DNA from: Schoenoplectus triqueter
Lineage: Eukaryota > Streptophyta > Magnoliopsida > Poales > Cyperaceae
Assembly: GCA_964058805.1 (NCBI GenBank)
Contig: CAXKVV010000739.1
Coordinates: 1 to 36,503 of the forward strand
Length of the DNA: 36,503 nucleotides
Direction of reading: 5' to 3'
Shown: piece after piece, positions 21,350 through 33,088 of the stretch
Numbering within the stretch: position 1 is the first letter of the stretch
Layout: each line of letters begins with the position of its first letter
Program-made: the position numbers and the translations under genes
Notes under the pieces: model-generated
Database searches by the model: none
What the model saw: only the letters and a program-made list of their open reading frames with translations
What the model was told of the DNA's origin: nothing

Positions 21350-23460
21350 GAGATGACTATTTATGATGTATATTGTTAGATTAGTGTGTTGAATGAATAT
21401 TGTTAGGTTGTTGCGTGTTATATTATTATTCTTACTGTTTGTTACATTAATGCGTGTTAGATGATTACTATTAAACGATTTACCAAATCTTTTTAAAGAA
21501 TCATAAATCATAATTTTTTTTTACTAAAATACATATGATCTTTTAAATTGATTGTGTAATATTTATAATCTCTAAAGTTTTACTAAGTTTTTGCTGATTT
21601 CTAAAAATATTTATGCAAATAAATGAAAAAATATTCTTTTTTGATTTAAAAAAATCCCCAAAAATAAATAAAAATGTACTTTGATGAACTAAATTTTCAT
21701 ATGTTATTAATTAAAATTTTTTTACTTAATCATGAGTATATTTATTTTCTAGGTTGATTATCCAAATAATTAATATTTTATAAACTAATAATAATTTAAT
21801 TGAATTTTGATTTTTTTAGGGTTAAAAGTTATGATTAAAAAGGTCATACAAGTTCTGCAGAACCTAATAAACTTGTTGACTGTGACTTATTATTATTTTT
21901 AAATTATGCATCCCAAATTTCACAAAATTCAAAACTTAAAAGTTTTGAATTTGATTGTTTTTATATAAATTTTTTATTTTACTTAAATATGATAATAAAA
22001 ATATTAATTGATCTCTGTTAACAATTTGATAGATTATTTAGTTCTATATAATATAGGTTATATAGCATAATTTTTATGATATCTTTAAGATAGGTTTCAA
22101 ATAATTTATTATTAGTGTTGTTGTTATGTAAATTTTCTTTGATTAAATTTCTGAATTATTATTATAAATCAATAGATTAGTGTCAAAACTCACCATTTGT
22201 TAATATAAAATAATAGATTCATGTTATTTCTCCAAGAATAAATAATATATAAAATTTATAAACTACCATCCTATCATTACTCAGCATGATCATTTGCAAA
22301 GATAAAAAAACTCACCAATTATAATATCTTTGATTTCTTACCAATCTTCATTTTCTTCTCGATATTGTGAAGATAATAGATCAACATATTATTGAGATTC
22401 TATTAAGTACAAAGCTTACATCGCACTATAACTCTATCAATCATGATTTGTAATTACTTATTTTTTTTAATTTCAATATAATACTTATATATTGATAATA
22501 TCTTTAGAAAATATTGAATATTATTTCTATTATATTTAAAATCATTGTATCTTCACATTAGGCACAAAAATATTATATTTACCATGATCACAAAGAAATT
22601 TGACTCTAATAAAATTTAAATTTTTATAGACTTGATCACAGAAGATATTTTAATTTGATATTTTATGTTCATATAGAATGCTCACCCATAAAATTATTAA
22701 GCATCATTCCTATAAATATAAAAGAAAAAATAATATTAAGTGCAACATAAGATTTAAATAATTTTAATCGCAATACACATTCTAAATTATTAAAAAAATG
22801 TGGTAGGTTTTCTTTACATATTTTATTTTTTTTTCATGAAAATATTACATTTACTTTTCAAAATAATTAATTAAAGTACAACTTACACATTTATCATGGT
22901 TCTAAAAATGTATAAATATCTTTAGGTATAAATATTAATAATGTTCAGGAGAACAACAGACTGATTTTGTGTCAATACTCAATAATCAAGTTGTGAATCT
23001 TGTAATATCATAGGTACATACTATATAACTATATTTGACATTATCAATTATCTATTTTCATAACATGATTTTTGATATAAAATCAATTTGTTAGTTTTTC
23101 TACATAACTTGATGATAGTTACATATGGCACAAGTGCATAATAATTAACAAGGTAGTGGTAAAATCTCAGGAACATCAAATATAAGACGCCATTTCATTA
23201 TCCGATGTGATCGCATTAGTATAGAAAATAGACATATGATAATTAGTTCAAGATAATCTGTTTGAATCTTCTACCATAAGTTTGATCTCGAGTTGACTCA
23301 TAGTCTTCTGACACTTCTTTTCATTGACGCTAAGGTTCAATTTTCGCTAAATGATTCTTGATTTTGAGAGTCTGTTATGCAATCAATAAGATCAGAGTAT
23401 AAAGCAGTGTGGCAACAAACAAGGAGAGATGATTTTTTGGGTGTGTTTAGAATGAGTTAG
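20121..23460. other. AT-rich gene-poor intergenic DNA
   Basis: No gene recognised in about 3.3 kb. It holds (AT)n runs at about 20995-21018 and 21313-21347, further copies of the CT-rich repeat seen at 18830-19320, and long AT-rich stretches. The 102-codon minus-strand open frame at 21203-21511 runs through the (AT)n tract and is an artefact. Confidence 0.45.
21313..21347. repeat. (AT)n microsatellite
   Basis: Uninterrupted AT dinucleotides for about 35 bases; a second run of about 24 bases lies at 20995-21018. Confidence 0.9.
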
Positions 23461-23776
23461 GATGTAGCAATGAAGGAACTTGAAGTTTTGAATTCACGTG
23501 TCTCATTCACAAGTGACATATGGACTTCCAACACAAATTTATTTATTTGTTTCTAACAACACATTATGTAAATAAGGGTTTTAATTTTCATAAAAAAAAG
23601 ATAATTAGTTTCAGAAATCTTACCCACACATGGGCAAAATTGTTGTAAACTCGATTGAGAAAAAATATTAAATGATTGGAAGTTAGATGGAAAAGTTTTT
23701 ACAATTACTTTTGACAACTGCATAGTGGATGATAGTGTTGTGACACTTTTAGAGAAAAAGTTTTGAGAAAGACAAA
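23461..23776 (+). pseudogene. hAT-superfamily transposase fragment (RICESLEEPER/BED-type), frameshifted
   Basis: Three plus-strand frames in succession spell a transposase core: LNSRVSFTSDIWTSNTNL (from about 23491), then THYVNKGFNFHKKKIISFRN (about 23560-23620), then NDWKLDGKVFTITFDNC followed by SVVTLLEKKF and a stop ending at 23766. S-x-T-S-D-x-W-T-S and F-T-I-T-x-D-N are landmarks of the ribonuclease-H-like core of plant hAT transposases. Frame changes after LFICF and after LTHTW, plus missing N- and C-terminal parts, show it is dead. The element's ends could not be found. Confidence 0.78.
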
Positions 23777-24880
23777 TAAACATGTTTCTCACAGCTATTG
23801 AAGAACTAATTATATATATTAGTTTTCAGCAGGGGACCACCATGAATGTAGATAGGTAGCATGTAAAAAAGCTGTAGGAATTTTTAGTTTCTCCTTAATT
23901 ATAATGATTCTTGGTACAATCACTTTTGTTATTTTTAGAACATAATAACTTTTAATGAGATAATTTTTAACCATATGAGCCAATATAATTGGTTAAGAGC
24001 CTATATGGTGTGACCCAGGAGGATTCATGTCATGTTGGCAGTAGTAGTAAAACTATTTTTTTCTATAAATCATAAGTAATATCTAACAATACATTATGAA
24101 TACCCAATTAACACAAATAATTTGTACAACATGACTTTATTATCTTGCACAAGAAAATATTAATTCTTGTTGTGTTAATTCACATGATATCAGAATAATT
24201 CAAGGTAAGAATGTGTCATCCTTTTGATTTATTTATTTCTTAATTCAAAGTGAATTGTATATAATTAAATAATAATTATATAACATGTTTAGAATCTCAC
24301 TTCATCGAGGAGTCCAAAGATATCATCACTCATTAAATAATGTGGGACATGATATTCTTGATGAATAACTTTTCCTTACATAATTTGTGAACATAGAAAT
24401 ATAATCAATAATATTATTATCAGTTACGAACAATATTAAAAAAATACTAACTATGATCACTCATTATGTGAAAAATATTAAACCATCTCATACATATAAT
24501 TCAAATACTAATGAAATAAATGATGATACAAACACAACCCATTCATTGTTTCCTTCGAGTCATATCCAATACACTAATCTCTATTAAGTATTTATGTAAT
24601 TAAATTAATAACTATTTATCATATGTTCTACGGAACCATCGACATATTATTCTTATCTGATAATTAGTGTTCCTTCTAATTATCTTGATTAGAAACTTTT
24701 AGAGTGTTTATTATTTAATGATTTATAAAAATAGAGCTATGTAATTCTAAGTCCTCAACTCGAAAGATTTATTTATAAAAAATACTTAAGTAACAAAATG
24801 ATTAAAATCATCTAATTTATTAATAAATATAAAGTCATTAATTTTGATTGGCTTGTGGAACATAAAACTAACACGTCTCT
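23777..24880. other. AT-rich DNA, probably including decayed LTR sequence
   Basis: No gene recognised. The part directly before the PBS at 24903 should be retroelement LTR, but its 5' end could not be set. A sequence CATGATATCAGAATAATTC near 24183 looks like a decayed second primer-binding site, which may indicate nested copies. Confidence 0.35.
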
Positions 24881-25052
24881 AGAGGAGTTTAAAATAACAT
24901 ATTGGTATCAGAGCTGATGACTGGATTTGGTAACAATTTATTCAAAATTATGGTGTCTAAATTGACAAAGTCAAACTATGACAACTAAAGCATCCAAATT
25001 AAAGCCCTCCTAAGAACAAAGATGTATGGGATATAATTGAGACCGGCTATGT
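24880..25052 (+). mobile_element. Ty1/copia retrotransposon remnant: LTR end, tRNA-Met primer-binding site and start of gag
   Basis: TGGTATCAGAGC at 24903-24914 is the classic primer-binding site complementary to initiator tRNA-Met; an LTR-like CA end (AATAACA) precedes it by a few bases. About 60 bp on, a gag-like reading begins: NYDN-stop-SIQIKALLR at 24974-25015, then after a one-base deletion DVWDIIETGY at 25021-25050. Copia gag proteins carry NYxxWSxxMKALLxxxDVWxIVExGY at this place, so the stop replaces the conserved Trp. Similarity ends at about 25051, so the element is truncated. Confidence 0.75.
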
Positions 25053-25749
25053 TTAATTTCATCTCCTTCATCTCTGGTTGTGCTTAACTGTTCATTACCA
25101 CTGCATTACAATCTATGGTTATTGAATTCTGCATGAATTCTCACCTGGGTTATTAGAACTGGAACATAATTTTGCTAACTGTGAGGTATTAATCTCCATT
25201 TCAGTCTTAATTTGCTCTGCGTGGTAGTTCAACACTTAATTAAACTTTTTTTGTTTCGAGTAAAATCCACAGGCATTTCATTAAAATTGAAGCAACAAGA
25301 AAAGTTACGGCTTGAATTATAACGGAATAAGAAAAGGAGCCTATTCATTCTATCTAACGAAATGACAAGTTGCCACTACGAACCTTATAGTTGGAGTTGA
25401 TCTGGTGAATTGTGGGTTTTTTAGCTAAGCATGAGCTGGGTTGGACAATTATCTTGGATCTGGATTTAAAAATTCAGGTTTCAAAATGGTTTTGGTCGCC
25501 CATTATCAGGCTTAACAATCAACCTACTAAACTAATTAGCGACTACACAGAATCCAAATCATCAAAAAATTATAATTAGTCAAATCTAGGAATTTTATAG
25601 GTGGAATGAGAATGAACACAATAAAAAGTAGCACACACCAAAGAGCCCAAGTTCTCAAACAAAAATATCCTCATGTACCAAGTTAATTACAATTTACAAA
25701 CCAAGCATTATAACAACAAAAAAAAATGTTAACTGTCGAATTGTCAATA
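25053..25749. other. Intergenic, 3' flank of the PMEI gene
   Basis: No gene recognised. The portion next to 25749 should contain the 3' UTR of the minus-strand inhibitor gene; CCAAGCATTATAACAACAAA near 25702 lies in that region. Confidence 0.35.
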
Positions 25750-26589
25750 TCAGTGTTGCCCCTGTTCATCGAGTTTCGATAGAGCCAATATCACCTTGCA
25801 AAGCTCAGTGAATTCAGTGGTCATGTCACCGAGTTGCTTGATCTGCGGCTCGCCGTTGGGGCCCTTGCAACTCTCCTTGCAAGTGGATGCGTCTGCTACC
25901 GCCGCTGCCACCCAATCCTCCACATCCTCAAATGCCCTCAAATCAACGGCTTTTGTGGTGTCGTCCAACTGTTGGATTGAATCCTCGATGCTTTCTTGGC
26001 AGTCATTGAGGCATGTCTCGTACTCGGGAGCAGAGAATGTGTTGCGCTGCTCGACAAAAACTTGATCTGCCGTCTCTTTCGCATACAAAGCAGCGGCCCT
26101 TAATTTTGGTTGAAGAATTTAATTTAAGTGCATACAGAATAAGAGTCGGCCAAACATAATTGAATATTGTAGCAGCAGATAAATTAAAAAAAATAACTTG
26201 GTAATAGTAGAGAAATCACCATTAAATATGTCTCTTAGTTTTAATTTTTGTTCCAATACGCATTGGCAAATTAGGTTATGATGCATCTACTTCACCATCT
26301 CAACAATTAAAAAGAAAATTTATTCAATTTCAATTTAATCAAACACATCAAACAAAGAACAAAAATTGATGGATAAATTTTACTCGCATTACCTGACCAT
26401 GAGCCCGGTCAATAAATGGATGTCAGCTGTTTGGCTCTCATTAAAGTTTAACAGGTGCTTAACACACAAATCAGGTGTAGGTGTTTGGTTGCATGCTGTT
26501 GTCAAAGACTCAGAGGCATTGAATGGAGTTGCAGCACAAACAGAGATAAACAGAGAAAGATAGGCCACAACACAAAAGGTAGAGGCCAT
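25750..26589 (-). CDS. Invertase / pectin methylesterase inhibitor (PMEI domain), two exons
   Basis: Exons 26589-26393 and 26098-25750 join in frame (AG|GTAATG donor, TTAAG|G acceptor) to encode 181 aa, typical for this family. Residues 1-20 (MASTFCVVAYLSLFISVCAA) are a signal peptide. The four-helix-bundle signature follows: Cys33 and Cys42 in TACNQTPTPDLC make the N-terminal hairpin disulfide, and Cys95 (YETC) and Cys139 (ASTC) the second, with further Cys99, Cys143 and Cys166. NAS, NQT and NES are possible N-glycosylation sites. Such proteins act in the cell wall or vacuole, inhibiting pectin methylesterase or acid invertase; sequence alone does not say which. An upstream in-frame ATG at 26604 would add five residues, but the 26589 ATG has the better context (GCCATGG) and fits the TATA position. 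Confidence 0.87.
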
Positions 26590-26623
26590 GGCTAAGCTGT
26601 GCAAAATTATGTATAAAATTATG

Positions 26624-26631
26624 TATAAATA
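26624..26631 (-). promoter_or_regulatory. TATA box of the PMEI gene
   Basis: On the minus strand TATTTATA lies about 35 bp before the chosen start codon (26589). Transcription would then begin near 26600, at or downstream of the alternative ATG at 26604, which favours the 26589 start. A second TATA-like AATTTTATA lies at about 26612-26620. Confidence 0.45.
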
Positions 26632-26649
26632 GCTCTTTAATTTATGACA

Positions 26650-27956
26650 AAATGGGAGTTAGTTCAGGTTTGTACCCTCAAAAACCGTTTACAGCTTCTT
26701 TTGTGTGGTGTTATCCCATAGAAGTGAACAGTACCACAGTCCTGATTGAAGATATATCTTTGATTGATTCAGAGCAGCACCCGGAAAATAAGCCGTAGAA
26801 TGAAAATGGAAAGATTTCGTTGGCATTGTTATCTTGTTGATATGTAGGTTGGCATATGCTAAAATTACTCATGGTTGAGAATTTAATCAACATAAAGATG
26901 TTGGAATTTATTGATATGAACTTCTGGATGTGCTTCTTCAGCTTGATTGTAAATTACTACCATGCAAATTCCATGAAGGGATCTGAAAGCAAAATGCATC
27001 AGAAGAACCAAAAAATATATCAACCAAAACAATATTTAAATCATGGACTCCTGGTGCTTAAAAATTTTGTTTTCCTTTTTTATTGGTTTAATTTTCTTCA
27101 TGATAGAATATTATGTCATACATTAGGATATATCAAGACGCTGTAAGTTTATTTTAGCCATACTGGAGCCTTAATCGGTGGCATATGTTTTAATAATTAC
27201 AGAGATATTAATTTCCGTCTTCACTTTCAAAGACTCCAAACAATCATTAATTCCTGCCAAACAAAATTTCCAACTTCTGAAAAAGCATAAAAAACAATAA
27301 AAAAATACAAACAAAATTTCCAACTTCTGAAAAGGCATCCTTCTTTCACTCTTTTTTTTTCTTCATAAATTTGATCTGCTACCATAGCGGGTCGCAACAG
27401 TTCGACATCACAGTACAAGTCACAAAAGATCCCAATTGCATTTTTATTTGTTTCAGTCATTCAGTGGGTCCGCGTAAATCCAATCATGTGCTCGCTGGCC
27501 AATCGGTCCAATCCAATAATCCATCCAGAATTGAATTTTTTACTTCAGTCCTCGAATTACTCATTTTTTCAAATAATATATATATTATAAGCCCGCTTTT
27601 GACGAGTATGACCTTTTGCGAGTTGCAAGTTTATTAAGGTTAATAATATAAAATTCAAAAATACTCGATGGCTTATTTTGAATTTTAACAAAATAACAAA
27701 GAGAACTAACAGGTCATTTTCAATTGTAGTCTTTCATGTAAATCATATTATATTTTTTTCGTAAGCATGAAAAAAAATATTATTTTAAACTCGGGTAATA
27801 GTTAATAAAGAATTGGACAATAAATCAACAAATCCGCTATACTTTTATTTTTCTTATGGATTCTGACAATTGGCTTTGTAATTGCACAGAATAATTATGC
27901 AGGAAAGATACTCCATAGCGACATCGATATAAATATTAAGCTGAGTATGCTAGATT
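26650..27956. other. Intergenic upstream of the PMEI gene
   Basis: No gene recognised. It includes an exact-period direct repeat of 30 bp (27259-27288 and 27309-27338, AAACAAAATTTCCAACTTCT..., one mismatch, period 50). It also has four CCAAT motifs within about 50 bp (near 27480-27525), which may be distal promoter sequence. Open frames at 26856-27146, 27227-27460 and 27371-27637 have no recognisable motifs. Confidence 0.4.
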
Positions 27957-27976
27957 TTAATTAGTTATTTCTTTCA

Positions 27977-28012
<36 letters not shown>

Positions 28013-28196
28013 TATATTTGTGGTAGTTTGCAGGTACCAATTCAAAACTTTTTCTCTTGAACTTGACTGATGCCATTTGAGTTTCTGAGAGAGATTTTAT
28101 TTTCCTAATCGGTGATGCTTGCCCAAGGGGTCCATTCAATTTTCCAACTTTTCCATATAAATGGACCAATGAAAAAGCAAACGGCAATAAAAACAT
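27957..28196 (-). CDS. Possible small protein with a poly-aspartate tract (79 aa)
   Basis: I do not recognise this protein. A minus-strand frame from the ATG at 28196-28194 to a TAA at 27959-27957 begins MFLLPFAFSLVHLY, a short hydrophobic start that could be a signal peptide. It continues through a basic region (SPIRKIKSLSETQ, KFKRKSFELVPANYHKYM) into eleven Asp residues and ends VKEITN. The Asp run is encoded by a (CAT/ATC)n microsatellite at 27977-28013. A TATATAG (about 28262-28268, minus strand) lies about 70 bp upstream and could be a TATA box. A TTTTCATTTTCAG just before the ATG could be an intron acceptor, in which case this is the last exon of a longer gene. The overall shape is like a secreted peptide precursor, but that is conjecture. 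Confidence 0.3.
27977..28013. repeat. (CAT)n trinucleotide microsatellite
   Basis: About twelve uninterrupted CAT/ATC units. On the minus strand it reads (GAT)n and would encode poly-Asp in the small open frame spanning it. Confidence 0.95.
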
Positions 28197-28321
28197 TGAA
28201 GCTGAAAATGAAAACGAAAATGGCGACAAATATAATCCAATTAGTAATATTTTATCTCTCCTATATAAAACTTTGAAATTTACCCCCCAAAACTTAACAA
28301 TTCATATGGGTAGTTTATATT

Positions 28322-28345
28322 CACTACTAGAAAAAAATTGTCTAT
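28322..28345 (+). mobile_element. CACTA-type transposon end
   Basis: CACTACTAGAAAAAAATTG matches the conserved terminal inverted repeat of plant CACTA (En/Spm) elements, CACTACNAGAAAA. A matching CTAGTAGTG end in the opposite orientation was not found in the window, so it is a truncated or decayed terminus. Confidence 0.5.
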
Positions 28346-29048
28346 TGTGCGGACACTCTTCATTTGAAAAATATATATAACACTAATATTTTTATAAATA
28401 AATAGTATATTTTATTTAGATATAATTCATTTCTAAATCAATTACGAAGACTCTTAATTTTTTTACTGGAAAAATCTAGCAAATTTAGTAATAAGCATAG
28501 CGGCCCTATATTTCCGATGGAGAGAAGAACCTAGAATTAGTTTTTGCGAGTATATCGTTCGAAAAGATCATTAAGGGTGGCCTGAGTCAGAAATTCTGAA
28601 TGATCTAAATTATTTTTATTTTGATTAAATTAAGAGGCTTGTAGGATAAATATTCTAAAAGCAATATGCAGTTAACCATTGCATCAATAAATTGAAGCCA
28701 ACTTTGTTCGATATCATTCTCAATATTTCACCACAATGCATCAAAGAATGGTTTGAGTCAAAGTACATGAATGGACATGTTATGGACAGAGCAGGTATAG
28801 TGTTCTCGCTCGCTGGGTAGTAGACAAACAATGATATGAGTTTTGGTCCGATAACAGAAAAGTAAAGTATAAAGCGATGGAAGTAATGGGACTAAAAACT
28901 ATGCTTTCGTCGGGTTGTAACCAAGAGATCCGATAAGATACATATTGTTCTTTATAATATAGTGTGTGTATATATACACACAGAGATGCATCTTTCTACT
29001 TAAATTGATAATAAAAATGATAAAAAGCAAATGATCGGTCTTTGGTTT
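28346..29048. other. Intergenic, perhaps internal sequence of a truncated CACTA element
   Basis: No gene or transposase motif recognised. A short palindromic GTGTGTATATATACACAC lies at about 28964-28981. Confidence 0.35.
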
Positions 29049-29905
29049 AGGGGCGGAGCCAAAAATTTTAAATAAAGAGTTGAGATCGCAATCAGTAATT
29101 TTAGAAAAAAATAATATAATAAAGCAGAAATTTTAAATTATATATTCGTTATTAGAAATAATGATAATATTATCAATGTTTTATTTTTTTAGTTATAATC
29201 ATTAATTTAAATTTGTCATATTGTATGGCCTATCAAAATTTGGTGCATTGCAATGAAATGCTACAAGAAATCAAACTTCCTGACATATTTTTTTGTAGCA
29301 TATTAATTTAATGTCAATTGAATTAAATTTAAAAGTACAATCAATATGATTGCATGACACTAACATTATGATTTAGAAATAAAATAAAAATTAAATTTTT
29401 AACTGAAAAATATTATAAATTATATAATTGTTAAAAAGTATATTAATGACCAAAATATATTGATGACTTTAAATATTTTTAAAAAAACTTTTAGTTCAGA
29501 CATAAAATTATGTCTTAGATAATCAAATAGTAATTCAATTTAATTTTCAAAAGAGAGGAGTAAATTAAATATATCAAATATGAACTTTTGAATAGAAATA
29601 TTTTTAATGGTAAATTTGAAATGAGTAAAAGAAAAAGATTGGAACAATTTATATAATTATGAAACAAATTTATAAATGGAAGATAAAAAAGTTATAATAT
29701 TTTATCTTATCGCTTATTGAAATAATAGATTAACAATCAATATATAATTAAGAACTCCACAATCAATAGATAATTTTGATATGAGATCAATATATATATA
29801 TATATATATATATATTACTAAAACATTAATACGAAATATATACTGAGAATATACTTTGACGAATATTGGGGATGCTAAGCACCCTCCAGTTCCTTGTCAG
29901 CCCCT
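29049..29905. mobile_element. Non-autonomous DNA element with AGGGGCGGAGCC ends
   Basis: The left end AGGGGCGGAGCC (29049-29060) and the right end TGTCAGCCCCT (29895-29905, complement AGGGGCTGACA) form imperfect terminal inverted repeats of a kind widespread in plant genomes. The 857-bp interior is AT-rich and non-coding and includes a (TA)n run at 29790-29815. Flanking GGTTT and GCTTT match at four of five bases, so no target-site duplication can be claimed. Confidence 0.42.
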
Positions 29906-30288
29906 GCTTTAATCTGACCACAAAGACAATGGTTTCCGTATAGAATGGACATGTTCAACACAGGAGGAATCTTTTATAAAGGTTTAAAATTAAATAACGT
30001 AGACAGTAGACTGTTAGCTTTATCTAAAAAAATCGAGACAAATTATGAAATTAAGCATGTTTCGTATTTAAAATCTCAAATATCTGTGGGGCTCAAGTCT
30101 ATGATATTATATTTTAATTTGAGGGTATGTGTGGAATTCTTCCAAAAAGTGACACATAAAACAGGCCCGAGGCCAGAGGGAAACGCCCTCTTAAGAGAGA
30201 GATCGTCCCGCGCGAAATCCCCTAAAAAGTAAAACCTTAATAATCAAACTTGTAATTAGGGGATCAATTCCAACTGTCGCATCAACGG
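29906..30288 (+). promoter_or_regulatory. 5' flank of the diacylglycerol-lipase-like gene
   Basis: Composition changes from AT-rich to GC-rich at about 30160, as expected at a gene start. The last 120 bases before the ATG probably hold the leader. An open frame at 29945-30232 is not convincing. No TATA box was assigned. Confidence 0.35.
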
Positions 30289-30360
30289 ATGGCGACAGCG
30301 GAGGCGGCTGTCGCGGTCGCTGGAGGGGCGGTGCTTCTGTACCTGGCACTGCTCTGTCGT

Positions 30361-30388
30361 TTGTCGCTTGTCGCTTGTCGCTTGTCGC
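30361..30388 (+). repeat. Heptanucleotide tandem repeat (TTGTCGC)4 inside coding exon 1
   Basis: Four exact TTGTCGC units lie in the first exon of the lipase-like gene, just after the hydrophobic anchor. Because the unit is seven bases, gain or loss of one copy would shift the reading frame. Confidence 0.9.
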
Positions 30389-33088
30389 ATCAGGATGTGT
30401 CAGAACGGGAAGAAGGGGATGAGGAGGAGAAGAGCAGCTGGCCTGAGATTCCACCTTCCACGTGGCTTGAAGGTGCGACTGTCGCAACCAAGGCGGTGCT
30501 GTTCGCTTGCGGGGAAACGATCGGGAAATGGCCGATTGGGGATATCGCATTTGGTATCAAGCGTCAGATGAAACGCCTGGTTTTATATAATGTAGAGGAC
30601 TTCAGAGACATAATTTTTGTTCATTCAATTCTCACTCAGACCGTTGTTTTGTTTTTTATGTCAATATTGCAGGGTAACTTGCAACATGAGTATACAGGAA
30701 GTAATTGCGTGCAACTAAGTGGATGTGAAACTTTGTCAGAACTCACTGAGCTGTTGAGATACTTGAACCTTTGCTTCTACTTCTCCAAGAAACCATTTCC
30801 TGCTTTTCTAGAATTCGGTGGGTATGACCAAAATAGCGTTCTCCTTCACATGCCTAAGGCGAGGGTACATAAGTATTGTGACATGAATTTTTTTCCTCTT
30901 ATTATGGTGTGGTTGCATCATGATCTTTTGTAGTCCTAGGTTTTTGTAAGATCTGGTTGGTATGTTTCTCTCCTGAGGCTGTCTGGGCCAAAAGCTATTT
31001 CCTTGCTTGACATTAATTGAAGAAATGAAACTACAAACCAGATTGAGCAGTAATGCTTAACTGATCACATAACTTGTTAACAAAGTTAACTGAGGAAAAA
31101 ATATTTTGAATTTGAGGCTAATAGATTGAGCATAATTGATGTTGATACAGGATGTTCATTGAAACACAATTAGAATTGCAACATTCTTAAATTAAGTAGC
31201 TGGAACATAGAAGAAAAAACCTGGATGGTCTTGTAAATTATAGTTTGTAGCTGTGCAAGGCTGTCTCCATGTATCTCCAACATGAAGCAACCTGGCTCCT
31301 TTTGAAGTCATTCCATTAGCACAAATAGATTCAGCTGACACACAGTATAATTGAAGCCACCCTAACACCAAGTCCCTTAAGTCAAAAGAAAACAATAGGA
31401 TTCAATAGGAGAAGGTACATGTTTATAATCCATGGCCGACCTCTGACTTACAGATTAAAGTAATAGGAAATTGGTTACTGAAATTGACATATAAAATCTA
31501 CTCAATATGCAGTAATTGTATTTGAGCTTAATTCACAAATTAATTTTTAACTCAAAGGGGTGGCTCAGCGAGTCAGCTTATGTATGTATCACTGTGGTAC
31601 AGAGATGTTTCAGATTAAGTGAAAGATACTAAAAATTAATTTCGGAATAAGTATATTACCACCTGTAATGCATTGCACTTGAATGTGTTTAAACTTGTAA
31701 AATTGTAATGATGTATATTGTATACAACAATATTGCTACTTAACTGAGGAAAAATCAATTTATATTGGGGCACAATTATTTGAAATCATCTTTCAATCCA
31801 GGATAAACTAGGACTTCATTTCCACAGTTTAGAGTTAAATTGAATGTACTTGGAAAAAAAGAGTTGTTTGAAGCTAAATTATACTTTTGAGACTAGTTAC
31901 TGGCTTGCTGCTGTTTCCATTGTCCGACTGAATAATTTGTTTTTCTTCTCTCATTTCTAACTACTAAAAAATGAAGTAAACATTTCAGCTGATGAAACCT
32001 GCCTTCACAATTGTGCAGGATTCCAAATCCAAGTGTTTTCTCCTTATAATACGTGGTGCCAACACCACCACTGACCGGCTGACAGCTGCTACTGGGGCTG
32101 AGGTTCCTTTCCACCATGTGATATTAATAATGAGAAAGTTGAAAATTTGGTCTTGGGACACGCCCATTGTGGTATGCTGGCTGCTGCCAGGTGGATATCA
32201 CAACTTGCCATATCATGCCTTCATGAGGAGCTTGTTCAATGTCCAGATTATGAACTCAAGGTATGTACAATCAATTTTGTAGCTGTTGTAACAATTGTTG
32301 TGGAATACTGGAAGTTAAGTTAATCTTTGCTACCAGCCTACCACAGTTATAACATATATTGATGAATGGATTTGGTGAAAAACAAACAAGTGTTATATGT
32401 TCCAAATTCTTTTGAGTTTATACATCAAGTGCTGTAGAAAAAGAAACTGAAAAGTAAGTGCCATAGCCAAACTTATACTAGGGGTTGGAAATATCAAATA
32501 TGTATTCCTGGACACACTGGGATTGGGTAGGGATGGTTATCAAGGAACCCTCTATTGGTATTGGTTCCTTATCCATCGTTGTTCCATTTTTAACTTCAGG
32601 TAATGGGGCATTCAATGGGAGCTGGAGTAGGAGCTATTCTGACGTATATACTTAGAGAATGAGAGGAGTTTTCCACTTGTACCTGTCTTGCATTTGCCCT
32701 GGTAAGTGCCTTTACAAAGATTTTATTTTTGTATTTAGTGCTTATTATCAGCTTCGTTGCTCCCATTTTACTCTATATTTCTTATCATGATGGTTATTCA
32801 TGGACATTTTGAGGTGAGAGATTTCAGTAATGTACAAGTCATGTTTGGTGTTGGTATTTCACACTGGTTACTTCTTAGTTGTTTATTCATTTGGAAGTAA
32901 ATTCTCTTTACTCAATACTCACAGTGGAATCTCTCCCCAGGCTTAGTAAAATAACCAAGTAAATGCAAAGGAAATCTGAATATTACTGGACTGATAATGT
33001 ACCAAAATATACACAATATGTGGCATGGTCTAATAGGTCTAACTTAAGTATTTGTACGTTATGGCCATGTTTAGCAACCATTCTATTC

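Noticed and set aside
21203..21511. 102-aa minus-strand open frame
   Set aside because: It runs through the (AT)n microsatellite, giving IYIYIY repeats; no domain or splice context.
25796..26065. 89-aa plus-strand open frame opposite the PMEI gene
   Set aside because: Antisense shadow of PMEI exon 2; no independent signal.
31555..31625. tRNA-like or SINE sequence around GTGGCTCAGCGAGTCAGC
   Set aside because: An A-box-like stretch is present but no B box, A-rich tail or target duplication was found.
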